This document shows, one piece after another, positions 52,452 through 60,136 of a stretch of DNA of 64,000 bases. The notes beneath the pieces were generated by a model, which worked only from the letters and a program-made list of their open reading frames with translations, searched no databases and had not been told where the DNA came from. Made by a program: the position numbers and the translations under genes. Source of the stretch: Wenxinia saemankumensis (GTDB lineage: Bacteria; Pseudomonadota; Alphaproteobacteria; Rhodobacterales; Rhodobacteraceae); the NCBI RefSeq assembly GCF_900141735.1, contig NZ_FQYO01000003.1, forward strand, positions 124,001-188,000. Reading direction: 5' to 3'. How positions within the stretch are numbered: position 1 is the stretch's first letter; the number at the start of each line of letters is the position of its first letter.

Positions 52452-53987
52452 TCAGCCCTCGTCCTCTGAGGCAAGCGACAGCGCGCCGGGCTGGGCGCCG
52501 AGGTCGGCGACGCCGAGCGCCTCCTCCGGGCGGCCGAGACGGTTGCGGACCACCCAGCGCAGTTCGCGCTCGGCCCGGGTGATGGCGACATAGGCGAGGC
52601 GCTTCCACAGCGGCTGGCCCGCCTCGACGCGGCCCATCCGGGCGGCGATCTCGATATCGGGGGCAAAGACCTGCACCGTGTCCCACTGGCTGCCCTGCGC
52701 CTTGTGGATGGTGACGGCCGCCCCGTGCAGGAAGACCGCGCCCATATGCGCGGCGAAGGGGATGAACGGCTCCTCCTCGCCCTCCTGCTCGATCTTGACG
52801 ATCGACGCGACCGAGATCTGCGGCTCGGGCGCGCCCATCAGGTGCAGGCGCGAGAACCCCCCGCGCTTGCCGGGGCCGAGATAGATCGCCTGCGCGCCCT
52901 TGATGAGGCCGCGCGCCTCCAGCTCGATCCGGCGCTTGCGATGCTTGAGCGGCAGCTCGATCCCGTCGCAGATCAGCGGCTCGCCCGGCAGCAGCGCCGC
53001 CTCCGGCGCGTCGTAGGCGCGGCGGAAGGCGTGGATCAGGCGGATCCGCGTCGCGTTGCGCCAGACGAGCACGGGCGAGCGGGCCATCAGGTCCGCCTCC
53101 ACCCGCCCCGCCATCACGACGCGCGGATCGCGGGACGCGGCCTCCTCCACCAGCTTCTCGAAGCGGTAGAAGTCGACATCCGGATCTGCCAGCGCATGCG
53201 CGAGGTCGAGGATCGGGTTGTCGTCCGCCTGACGGTGGATCCGCGTCAGCGTCAGGCGGCGGTTCTCGGGCAGGGTCTCGAAGACCATGCCGTCGCCCCC
53301 CGCCTGCACGGGCGGCAGCTGGGCCGGATCGCCGAACAGGACGAGCGTGGGAAAGATCTCCTTCAGGTCGTCCAGCGCGCGCTGGTCCAGCATCGAGGAT
53401 TCGTCGACGAAGCCGATGTCGAGCGGATCCTCCCGCCGTTTCCAGCCGGTGATGAAGTCCGACCCCTTCAGCCCCGCCGCGGCCAGCGCCGCGGGGACAG
53501 ATCCGTGGGTCTGGTAGGACGCAAAGGCCCGGTCCAGCGCCTCCTCGCTCAGCCCCTCGACCTCCGGCCGGTCGGCCGATCCGGCCAGCCATTCGGCGAC
53601 CTTCTCGAACTGGGGATCGTAGACGGGGGTGTAGAGGATGCGGTGGATCGTCGTCGCCGGCACGCCGCGACCCCGCAGCACGCTCGCCGCCTTGTTGGTC
53701 GGGGCGAGGATGGACAGCGTGCGCGCGTCCTTCTTGCGGCGCCCCTCCCAGTCGCCGCCGACGATCTGCACCCCGGCCTCCTTGAGCGCGCGGGTCAGCT
53801 CGGCCAGCAGCAGCGTCTTGCCCGACCCCGCCTTGCCGATGACGGCCAGCACCTTGTCCGCGTCCGAGGGCGGCGGCTGGAGCAGCCCGTCGTCGAGCTC
53901 GATCCCCGAGGAGCGCAGAAGCTCGGCCAGCCGGTCCCACGCCTCGGCCTGGTCGTCGGAGAAGGTGAGCGCGGGGGCGTCGGACAT
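52452..53987 (-). CDS. RecD-like ATP-dependent DNA helicase
   Basis: The 511-residue SF1B helicase shows Walker A GKAGSGKT (51-58), motif Ia ILAPTNKAASVL, TTIHRILY, Walker B region GFVDESSMLD, motif III LFGDPAQLPPV, and the UvrD-C2 motifs VTIHKAQGSQWDTV and YVAITRAERELRW. It is single-polypeptide and lacks the long amino-terminal region of RecD2, resembling phage T4 Dda. It should unwind DNA 5'-3' in repair or replication restart (family inference). A monocistronic position is likely; the upstream 160 bases to the TIGR02186 gene hold a C-rich stem (near 54006-54074) but no gene. Confidence 0.9.
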   Translation of the reverse strand: MSDAPALTFSDDQAEAWDRLAELLRSSGIELDDGLLQPPPSDADKVLAVIGKAGSGKTLLLAELTRALKEAGVQIVGGDWEGRRKKDARTLSILAPTNKAASVLRGRGVPATTIHRILYTPVYDPQFEKVAEWLAGSADRPEVEGLSEEALDRAFASYQTHGSVPAALAAAGLKGSDFITGWKRREDPLDIGFVDESSMLDQRALDDLKEIFPTLVLFGDPAQLPPVQAGGDGMVFETLPENRRLTLTRIHRQADDNPILDLAHALADPDVDFYRFEKLVEEAASRDPRVVMAGRVEADLMARSPVLVWRNATRIRLIHAFRRAYDAPEAALLPGEPLICDGIELPLKHRKRRIELEARGLIKGAQAIYLGPGKRGGFSRLHLMGAPEPQISVASIVKIEQEGEEEPFIPFAAHMGAVFLHGAAVTIHKAQGSQWDTVQVFAPDIEIAARMGRVEAGQPLWKRLAYVAITRAERELRWVVRNRLGRPEEALGVADLGAQPGALSLASEDEG

Positions 53988-54147
53988 GCGGCGGACCCTA
54001 TCCTTCCCCCCCTGCAGGGGAAAGGGCCGGCCGGCGCGCCTTCGGCCCCTTTCGGCCCCCCCCGGGGGGAGGGAGCGGGGGGCGCCGTCCCGCGGAGGCG
54101 GCTATCCGTCCACACCGCCCCGCAGGGCCCGCGACCGCGCCCGCCGG

Positions 54148-54921
54148 TCAGCGACGCAGGTAGCGCGCGGCGGCCGAGGCGGTCCAGCCCGCCAGGGCGG
54201 CGATCGCGAGGGCGAGCAGACCGTAGAGCGGGGGGGCCTGGATCGACAGGTTGTAGAGCCAGCGTTCGATCCCGACCCGCTGCACGCCGATCGTCGCCTC
54301 GTACCAGTCGACCACGCGGCGGTCCCGGGTCAGGTAGATGCGGATGTCGTAATTGCCCTCGGTCAGGTTCGCGGGCAGCCCGACCGAGGCGCTGAACAGC
54401 GTCTCCTCCTCGAAATCCACCGCCCCCTCCTCGATCCGGTACAGCCCCTCCGCCTCGCGGATGCGGATCAGGGCCTCGACGAAGGTGTCGGCCCCCTCGA
54501 TCCGGTTGCCGACCGAGCGGATCGCCCGCGGCACGGTGACGGAATGGCGCTGGTTCTCCACCGCCGAGAGCACCTCGGGCAGCGGGCCGCTGGTCGAGAC
54601 GGCGTAGAAGGACGGGGCGAGGTCGACATGCGCGGCGTCGGTGTTCATCCAGATCCCGGCGACACGCTCGGCCCGGCGCACCGTCACCGGCACCAGCGGA
54701 CCGGACACGACGAGCACGATCTCCGCCGGGGTGGCGGGCGGGGGGGCGCTGCGCCGGATCGCGCCGAAGACCAGCAGGTCCGATCCGTCGAACGTCACGG
54801 TGATCGCCACCTCGTCGGCCGAGAGGCCGAGCACGATCTCCTCGCCGAGGCGGCCCTCCGTGTCCTGCGCGGCCAGCGGCAGCGGCAGCGCCAGCAGCAG
54901 CGCCAGGACGAGCCGCCTCAT
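54148..54921 (-). CDS. TIGR02186 family membrane-anchored periplasmic protein
   Basis: The 257-residue protein has a signal peptide (1-18), a beta-rich periplasmic part with EEIVLGLSADEVAITVTFDGSDLLVFGAIRR and FYAVSTSGPLPEVL, and one carboxy-terminal membrane helix (about 232-252) followed by Arg-Arg. This is the layout of TIGR02186 proteins, which are found next to TauE/SafE transporters in alphaproteobacteria. Function is not established; an accessory role in sulfite or organosulfonate export is inference from context. Its ATG overlaps the TauE stop by 4 bases. Confidence 0.9.
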   Translation of the reverse strand: MRRLVLALLLALPLPLAAQDTEGRLGEEIVLGLSADEVAITVTFDGSDLLVFGAIRRSAPPPATPAEIVLVVSGPLVPVTVRRAERVAGIWMNTDAAHVDLAPSFYAVSTSGPLPEVLSAVENQRHSVTVPRAIRSVGNRIEGADTFVEALIRIREAEGLYRIEEGAVDFEEETLFSASVGLPANLTEGNYDIRIYLTRDRRVVDWYEATIGVQRVGIERWLYNLSIQAPPLYGLLALAIAALAGWTASAAARYLRR

Positions 54922-55835
54922 GTCGCCTCCACCGGGTCGATGGAGTAGAGCTCGGACGGCGTCCAGACCAGCGACAGCGCCAGCTGGAAGCAGACGGCCA
55001 GCACGATCAGCGCCAGCATGACCCGCAGGTTCTCGGCCTTCATCCGCGCCCCGATCGTCGTGCCGACCTGCGCGCCGATCACGCCGCCGAGGATCAGGAT
55101 CAGCGCGAGCACGAGGTCCACCGTCTGGTTGGTGATCGCGTGCATCATCGTCGTGTAGGCGGACAGGAACAGGATCTGGAACAGCGAGGTGCCGATCACG
55201 ACCTTGGTCGGCATCTGCAGCAGGTAGATCATCGCGGGCACCATCAGGAAGCCGCCGCCGACCCCCATGACCGCGCCCATCACCCCGACCAGCATCCCCA
55301 CCGCCAGCGGCGGAAAGACCGAGATGTAGAGCCCCGAGGCCCGGAACTTCACCTTCAGCGGCAGCGCGTGCAGGCGGTTGTGCCGGACCCGCTGCGGCCG
55401 CGGCCCCGCCCGGCGGCTGCGCAGGATCGCGCGCAGGCTCTCGACGAACATCAGCCCGCCCACCGTGCCGAGGAACAGCACGTAGGACAGCTTCACGATG
55501 AGGTCGACCTGGCCCATCGAGCGGAACAGGTTGAACACCCAGATCCCCAGGGTGGAGCCGATCAGCCCCCCCGCCAGCAGCACCAGCCCCATCGGGATGT
55601 CGACCGTCCGCCGCTTGAGATGCGCCAGCACGCCCGAGACGGACGAGGCGACGATCTGGTTCGCGCTGGTCGCCACCGCGACCGCGGGCGGGATGCCGAT
55701 GAAGAAGAGCAGCGGCGTGATCAGGAAACCGCCGCCGACGCCGAACATGCCCGACAGCAGCCCGACCAGCCCGCCCAGCCCGAGAAGCAGGAAGGCATTG
55801 ACCGAAACCTCGGCGATGGGGAGGTAGAGTTGCAT
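54918..55835 (-). CDS. Sulfite exporter TauE/SafE family permease
   Basis: The 305-residue protein has about eight membrane segments, with the repeated family signature GMFGVGGGFLITPLL near residue 29 and VMGVGGGFLMVPAMIYLL near 195, and a basic loop in the middle (about 140-160, SRRAGPRPQRVRHNR). TauE/SafE proteins export sulfite or sulfoacetate, or move other small anions. It is first in a two-gene operon with TIGR02186. TTTGACGG lies 33 bases before the ATG and could be part of a promoter. Confidence 0.92.
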   Translation of the reverse strand: MQLYLPIAEVSVNAFLLLGLGGLVGLLSGMFGVGGGFLITPLLFFIGIPPAVAVATSANQIVASSVSGVLAHLKRRTVDIPMGLVLLAGGLIGSTLGIWVFNLFRSMGQVDLIVKLSYVLFLGTVGGLMFVESLRAILRSRRAGPRPQRVRHNRLHALPLKVKFRASGLYISVFPPLAVGMLVGVMGAVMGVGGGFLMVPAMIYLLQMPTKVVIGTSLFQILFLSAYTTMMHAITNQTVDLVLALILILGGVIGAQVGTTIGARMKAENLRVMLALIVLAVCFQLALSLVWTPSELYSIDPVEAT

Positions 55836-56184
55836 TGTCGGCCCTTGTGGACCCTTTCCGTCAAATCACTGTTCGGGGCCGAAAACCAGACCGCCCGCGC
55901 GGGCCGCCGGGCGGCGGGGCGCCCGCCTCGTCGGTCGGCCCGCCCCCCATCCTGCCCGCATCCCGCCTGCTGCCCGGACCACGGCCCGCCCGCCATCCAC
56001 CCGCGCCGCGGCGGCCCGGTCACGTCCTCGCGGCCCCCGCTTCGCAGGGGTCCAAATACCGCGGGGGTCCGGGGGCAGAGCCCCCGGCCTCCGGCGGCCG
56101 CAGGCCGGGGGCGCCGGAACGGCGCCCGCCCGCGCGATCCCCGCCCCGCCCGTGCCCTGCCCAAGTCTGGCCCGTGGGCCGCCG
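55836..56184. other. Intergenic region between TauE and purine-nucleoside phosphorylase
   Basis: The 349 bases hold no gene that I can support. The upstream part carries the TauE promoter region; the part nearer the phosphorylase contains the second GTATTTG repeat. The remainder is C/G-rich with several overlapping stems. Confidence 0.5.
56041..56091 (-). repeat. Intergenic GTATTTG-tailed hairpin repeat, copy 2
   Basis: On the minus strand the sequence reads GGCCGGGGGCTCTGCCCCCGG, then ACCCCCGCGGTATTTGGACCCCTGCGAAG. The stem CCGGGGGC/GCCCCCGG carries a short TCT loop. It shares the C-tract plus GTATTTG end of copy 1 (19620-19683). It lies about 95 bases after the phosphorylase stop on the same strand, where a 3'-end element is expected. 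Confidence 0.6.
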
Positions 56185-57006
56185 TCAGGCGCCTCGGCGC
56201 GCCGCGGCCCGCGCGCGCAGGAAGGCGCGCAGCACCGTCTCCAGCTTCTTCGCGCCGATCGGGGCCATCGCCTTGGTGTGCTCGTGGCCGATGTTCTCGT
56301 CGCTCATCCCGGCCGCCATGTTGGTGATGGCCGAGATGCCGGCGACCTTCATCCCCAGGAACCGGGCGAGGATCGCCTCCGGCACGGTCGACATGCCGAC
56401 CGCGTCCGCGCCGAGGGTGCGGATCGCGCGGATCTCGGCCGGCGTCTCGAAGGAGGGGCCGGAATACCAGGCGTAGACCCCCTCGCGCAGGCCGGTCCCG
56501 GTCTCGTCCGCCGCCGCGCGCAGGGCGGCGCGCAGCTCGTTGTCGTAGGCGTTGGTCATGGGGACGAAGCGCGCATCCGTCGGCTCGCCGATCAGCGGGT
56601 TCAGGCCCGAGAAGTTGATGTGGTCGCTCAGCGCCATGATCGAGCCGGTCGGCATGTCCGCATCGAGCGACCCCGCCGCGTTCGTGACGAACAGCGTCCC
56701 GGCCCCCAGCGCCTTCATCACCTCGAGCGGGCGGCGCATCACCGTGCTGTCGCCGTTCTCGTAGTAATGCGCCCGCCCGCCGAGAACGGCGACGCGCACC
56801 CCTTCGAGGTCGCCGATCGCGAGCACCGGGTTGTGGCCCGACACGCCCGCATGGGGGAACCCGTCCAGCCGGTCGTAGGGAATGGTCGTGCCCTCGACGC
56901 TGCCGGCGATATGGCCGAGGCCGGAGCCGAGGATCATCGCGATCTCCACGGGGGCCGCGCCGGCCTCCTCGCGGATGCGGGCGGCGAGACTGTCGATATC
57001 GCTCAT
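56185..57006 (-). CDS. punA: Purine-nucleoside phosphorylase
   Basis: The 273-residue trimeric-type PNP splits inosine, guanosine and xanthosine with phosphate into base plus ribose-1-phosphate. Seen: MILGSGLGHIAGSV, GHNPVLAIG, phosphate site VLGGRAHYYENG, LFVTNAAGSLDADMPTGSI, YSGPSFETPAEIRAIRTLGADAVGMSTVPEAI and GISAITNMAAGMSDENIGHEH. Length is typical. It stands downstream of an SDR gene and the BMP-type nucleoside transporter, which suits purine nucleoside salvage. A hairpin with a T-containing tail (57028-57061) precedes it, so it may also have its own promoter. Confidence 0.95.
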   Translation of the reverse strand: MSDIDSLAARIREEAGAAPVEIAMILGSGLGHIAGSVEGTTIPYDRLDGFPHAGVSGHNPVLAIGDLEGVRVAVLGGRAHYYENGDSTVMRRPLEVMKALGAGTLFVTNAAGSLDADMPTGSIMALSDHINFSGLNPLIGEPTDARFVPMTNAYDNELRAALRAAADETGTGLREGVYAWYSGPSFETPAEIRAIRTLGADAVGMSTVPEAILARFLGMKVAGISAITNMAAGMSDENIGHEHTKAMAPIGAKKLETVLRAFLRARAAARRGA

Positions 57007-57027
57007 GAGGGGGCCTCGGACAGGAAA

Positions 57028-57061
57028 GGGGGTCCCGGACGGTCTGCCACCCGGGACCCCC
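57028..57061 (-). terminator. Hairpin between the SDR gene and punA
   Basis: GGGGGTCCCGG (57028-57038) and CCGGGACCCCC (57051-57061) form a perfect 11-bp stem with a 12-base loop, 20 bases after the SDR stop. On the minus strand CTTTCC follows, a weak T tract. Confidence 0.55.
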
Positions 57062-57081
57062 GCCGTCCAGTCCGCGCGGCG

Positions 57082-57936
57082 TCAGGCGTTGACGATCGTC
57101 CCGCCATTGGGGTGCAGCGTCTGCCCGGTGAAGAAGCTGCCGTCGGACGAGGCGAGGAACAGGTAGGAGGTCGCGACCTCCCAGGGCTGGGCCGGGCGGC
57201 CGAACTTCGTGCCCGAGCCGAAGCCCTCGACCTGCTCGGCCGGCATCGAGCCGGGGATGAACGGCGTCCAGACCGGGCCGGGCGCGACCGCGTTCACCCG
57301 GATCCCCCGATCCGACAGGTTCGAGGCGAGCGAGCGCGCCAGCGCCAGCGACGCGCCGCGCGTCGTCGAATAGGCGATGAGCGAGTCGTTGCCCTTGAAG
57401 GCGTTGACCGAGGTCGTGTTGATGATCGAGGCACCCTCCTTCAGATGCGGCAGCGCGGCCTGCGTGCAGAAGAAGTAGGCCATCACGTTGCTGTCCATCG
57501 TGCGGCGCAGCCGCTCTTCGGACAGGGTCTCGATATCCTCGTCCACCCATTGCTGGGCGCAGTTGTTGATGAGGATGTCGAGCCGGCCGAAGGTTTCGAC
57601 GGTCTGCCTGACCGCATCCTCCGCGTGGGACTTCACCGCCAGGTCGCCCCGGATCAGCAGCGCCTCGCCGCCTTCCCGCTCGACGATCTCCTTCGTCCTC
57701 GCGGCGTCCTCGTCCTCTTCCAGGTAGGCGATGGCGACATTCGCCCCCTCCCGGGCGAAGAGGGCGGCCACCGCGCGGCCGATCCCGCTGTCGCCGCCGG
57801 AGATGAAGGCGACCTTGCCCTTCAGCTTGCCGACGCCGGGATGGCGGGGCGTGTAGTCGGGCGCGGGGTCCATCTTGTACTCGTCCGCCGGCATGCTGTC
57901 CTGATGCTGGGCGGGGATCTTCTCTGGCTCGGCCAT
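57082..57936 (-). CDS. SDR family oxidoreductase (YghA/YhxC-like) with Tyr-x3-Arg
   Basis: The 284-residue protein belongs to the general-stress SDR group: charged amino-terminal extension (PADEYKMDPAPDYTPRHPGVGKLKGK), cofactor motif FISGGDSGIGRAVAALFAREG, NNCAQQWV in place of NNAG, and NTTSVNAFKG with the catalytic Ser. The usual Tyr-x3-Lys reads YSTTR, so the catalytic lysine is replaced by arginine, although the fold and FITGQTLHPNGGTIVN end are intact. It may still bind NAD(P), but the activity is uncertain. It follows the nucleoside transporter by 76 bases; a hairpin lies between. Confidence 0.87.
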   Translation of the reverse strand: MAEPEKIPAQHQDSMPADEYKMDPAPDYTPRHPGVGKLKGKVAFISGGDSGIGRAVAALFAREGANVAIAYLEEDEDAARTKEIVEREGGEALLIRGDLAVKSHAEDAVRQTVETFGRLDILINNCAQQWVDEDIETLSEERLRRTMDSNVMAYFFCTQAALPHLKEGASIINTTSVNAFKGNDSLIAYSTTRGASLALARSLASNLSDRGIRVNAVAPGPVWTPFIPGSMPAEQVEGFGSGTKFGRPAQPWEVATSYLFLASSDGSFFTGQTLHPNGGTIVNA

Positions 57937-57970
57937 GGGTCTGCTCCGCTGGCTGTGAATCTCCAGCGGT

Positions 57971-57996
57971 GAACCCGCCCCCGGGAGGGCGGGTTC
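57971..57996. terminator. Hairpin after the nucleoside ABC transporter operon
   Basis: GAACCCGCCC (57971-57980) and GGGCGGGTTC (57987-57996) form a perfect 10-bp stem with a 6-base loop, 16 bases after the last permease stop; AGCGG/CCGCT extends it after a bulge. No T-run follows. Confidence 0.5.
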
Positions 57997-58012
57997 CGCT
58001 ATCAGGCCGGCG

Positions 58013-58993
58013 TTACCGCTCCTTGACGTAGGGCTCGCCGCCCGCCCGGGGCGGGATCGCCTTGCCGACGAAGCCGGCGAGGATGATGACCGTGAGGATG
58101 TAGGGCAGGGCGTCGAGCAGCTGGATCTGCACGTCCCAGCCGAGCGTCCCCTCGATCATGTCGGGCCGCAGCGCCACCGCCTGGAGGAAGCCGAACAGCA
58201 TCGTGGCCCCCAGCGCGTACCAGGGCCGCCACTTGGCGAAGATGAGCGCGGCCAGCGCGATGTAGCCCCGCCCGGCCGTCATGTCCTTGGTGAAGCCGGC
58301 CTGCAGCGCGGTCGCCAGATACGCCCCCGCGATGCCGCAGAGCACGCCGGCGATCGCGACGGCGGCGAAGCGCAGCCCCACGACCGACACGCCCGCCGTG
58401 TCCACGGCGGCAGGGTTCTCGCCCACCGCGCGCAGGCGCAGACCGAAGCGGGTGCGGAACAGCACCCACCAGGTCAGCGGCACGATCAGCAGCGCGATGT
58501 AGACCAGCGAGGTATGGCCCGAGATCAGTTCGGAATAGAGCTGCTGGCCCGGATCGGCCTGCATGATGTCGCGCGTGCGCTCCACCGCGCCGGGCCAGAC
58601 GATGGGATTGAACCGCCCGTCGCCCGACAGCTGGGGCGTGCGCCCGCCCTGCGCGAACCAGCTCTGGCTGACCACGACCGTCAGGCCCGCGGCGAGGAAG
58701 TTGATCGCCACGCCCGAGATCAGCTGGTTGCCGCGGAAGGTGATCGAGGCGATGCCGTGCACCGCCGACAGGACCAGCGACGCGCCGATCCCCGCCATCA
58801 TGCCCACCCAGGCATTGCCGCTGGTATAGGCCACGGCGGCCGAGAAGAACGCTGCCGCCAGCATCTTCCCCTCCAGCCCGATGTCGAAGATGCCCGCCCG
58901 CTCGGAATAGAGCCCGGCGAGGCAGGCCAGCAGCAGCGGGGTCGCCAGGCGGATCGTCGAATCGAGGATCTGCAGGATCGCGAGATAGTCCAT
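58013..58993 (-). CDS. Nucleoside-type ABC transporter permease 2 (YufQ/NupQ-like)
   Basis: The 326-residue BPD-2-family permease has eight to ten hydrophobic segments. Seen: LDSTIRLATPLLLACLAGLYSERAGIFDIGLEGKMLAAAFFSA, ISGVAINFLAAGLTVVVSQSWF, RAVGENPAAVDTAGVSVVGLRFAAVAIAG, which are typical of the second BMP-transporter permease. With permease 1 it forms the channel for purine or other nucleosides. It follows permease 1 by 9 bases. The end is hydrophilic (PPRAGGEPYVKER). Confidence 0.92.
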   Translation of the reverse strand: MDYLAILQILDSTIRLATPLLLACLAGLYSERAGIFDIGLEGKMLAAAFFSAAVAYTSGNAWVGMMAGIGASLVLSAVHGIASITFRGNQLISGVAINFLAAGLTVVVSQSWFAQGGRTPQLSGDGRFNPIVWPGAVERTRDIMQADPGQQLYSELISGHTSLVYIALLIVPLTWWVLFRTRFGLRLRAVGENPAAVDTAGVSVVGLRFAAVAIAGVLCGIAGAYLATALQAGFTKDMTAGRGYIALAALIFAKWRPWYALGATMLFGFLQAVALRPDMIEGTLGWDVQIQLLDALPYILTVIILAGFVGKAIPPRAGGEPYVKER

Positions 58994-59002
58994 GTCGTCC
59001 CC

Positions 59003-60133
59003 TTACGCCGACGGTTCGGATTGGGCCGACCGGCGGTCCGGCTTCGGCGGGCGCGAGAGGCGCCCGAAGATCGCCTCCAGCGGCATCCGCACCATGTTGT
59101 CGAGCGCCCCGGTGAACAGGATCACGAGCGCCTGGATCACGACGATCAGCTCCCGCGGGATCGTCGTCCAGAAGGCCAGCTCCGCCCCGCCCTGGTAGAG
59201 GAAGCCGAAGAGGATCGCCGCCAGCAGCACCCCGAACGGGTGCGAGCGCCCCATCAGCGCCACCGCGATGCCGATGAAGCCCGCGCCCTCGACCGAGTTC
59301 AGGATCAGCCGCTCCGCCTCGCCCATGACGTTGTTGATCGCCATCAGTCCGGCCAGGCCGCCCGACATCAGCATCGTGATCATGATGATCCAGGTCGGCC
59401 CGATCCCGGCATAGCGCGCCGCCGGCTGCGAATGGCCGAAGGCGCGGATCTCGTAGCCGAGGCGCGTGCGCCAGATGATGAGCCAGACCAGCACGCAGGC
59501 CGCCACGGCGACGAAGAAGGTGACGTTGGCCGGCGTGCCGCGGAACAGCACGGTCTCGCCGAAGCTGAACATGTCCTGGAAGGTCGGCAGGAAGGTCGTC
59601 TGCGGGAAACCGGCCGTGGCGGGATCCATCGAACCCGTCGGCTTGAGCGGGCCGACGAGGAGGTAGTTGAGGAACGCCGCGGCGATGAAGTTGAACATGA
59701 TCGTCGTGATGACGATGTGGCTGCCGCGCTTGGCCTGCAGGAAGGCCGGGATCGCCGCCCAGGCCGCCCCCGCGATCGCCGCGCCGGCCGTCGCGCCGAT
59801 CAGCGCCAGCGACCAGTGCGGCCAGGGAATGTAGAGGCAGACCAGCGCCACGCCGAGCCCGCCGAGCGCGGCCTGCCCCTCGCCCCCGATGTTGAACAGA
59901 CGGGCGTGGTAGGCCACCGCGACGGCCAGGCCGGTGAAGACGAAGTTGGTCGCGTAGTAGAGCGTGTAGCCCCAGCCGTAGGTGCTGCCGAGTGCCCCGT
60001 CGACCATCAGCTTCAGCGCGGTCCAGGGATTCTCGCCGATGGCGAGGATCACGATGGCCGAGATGAGCGCGGCGAGAATGAGCGAGATCAGGGGAACGAG
60101 GACGACCTCGGCCCAGGCGGGCATCTTCTGCAT
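59003..60133 (-). CDS. Nucleoside-type ABC transporter permease 1 (YufP/NupP-like)
   Basis: The 376-residue polytopic permease starts MQKMPAWAEVVLVPLISLILAALISAIVILAIGENPW, a form seen in BMP-family permease 1, and shows the cytoplasmic loop RAFGHSQPAARYAGIGPTWIIMITMLMSGGLAGLMA. The last part (RLSRPPKPDRRSAQSEPSA) is cytoplasmic. It follows the ATPase by 3 bases and precedes permease 2 by 9 bases, giving a compact transport operon. Confidence 0.92.
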   Translation of the reverse strand: MQKMPAWAEVVLVPLISLILAALISAIVILAIGENPWTALKLMVDGALGSTYGWGYTLYYATNFVFTGLAVAVAYHARLFNIGGEGQAALGGLGVALVCLYIPWPHWSLALIGATAGAAIAGAAWAAIPAFLQAKRGSHIVITTIMFNFIAAAFLNYLLVGPLKPTGSMDPATAGFPQTTFLPTFQDMFSFGETVLFRGTPANVTFFVAVAACVLVWLIIWRTRLGYEIRAFGHSQPAARYAGIGPTWIIMITMLMSGGLAGLMAINNVMGEAERLILNSVEGAGFIGIAVALMGRSHPFGVLLAAILFGFLYQGGAELAFWTTIPRELIVVIQALVILFTGALDNMVRMPLEAIFGRLSRPPKPDRRSAQSEPSA

Positions 60134-60136
60134 GGA

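Noticed and set aside
54000-54147. C-rich stretch upstream of the helicase gene as a G-quadruplex or repeat element
   Set aside because: Runs of five or more C/G are present, but they are irregular and expected at this base composition.
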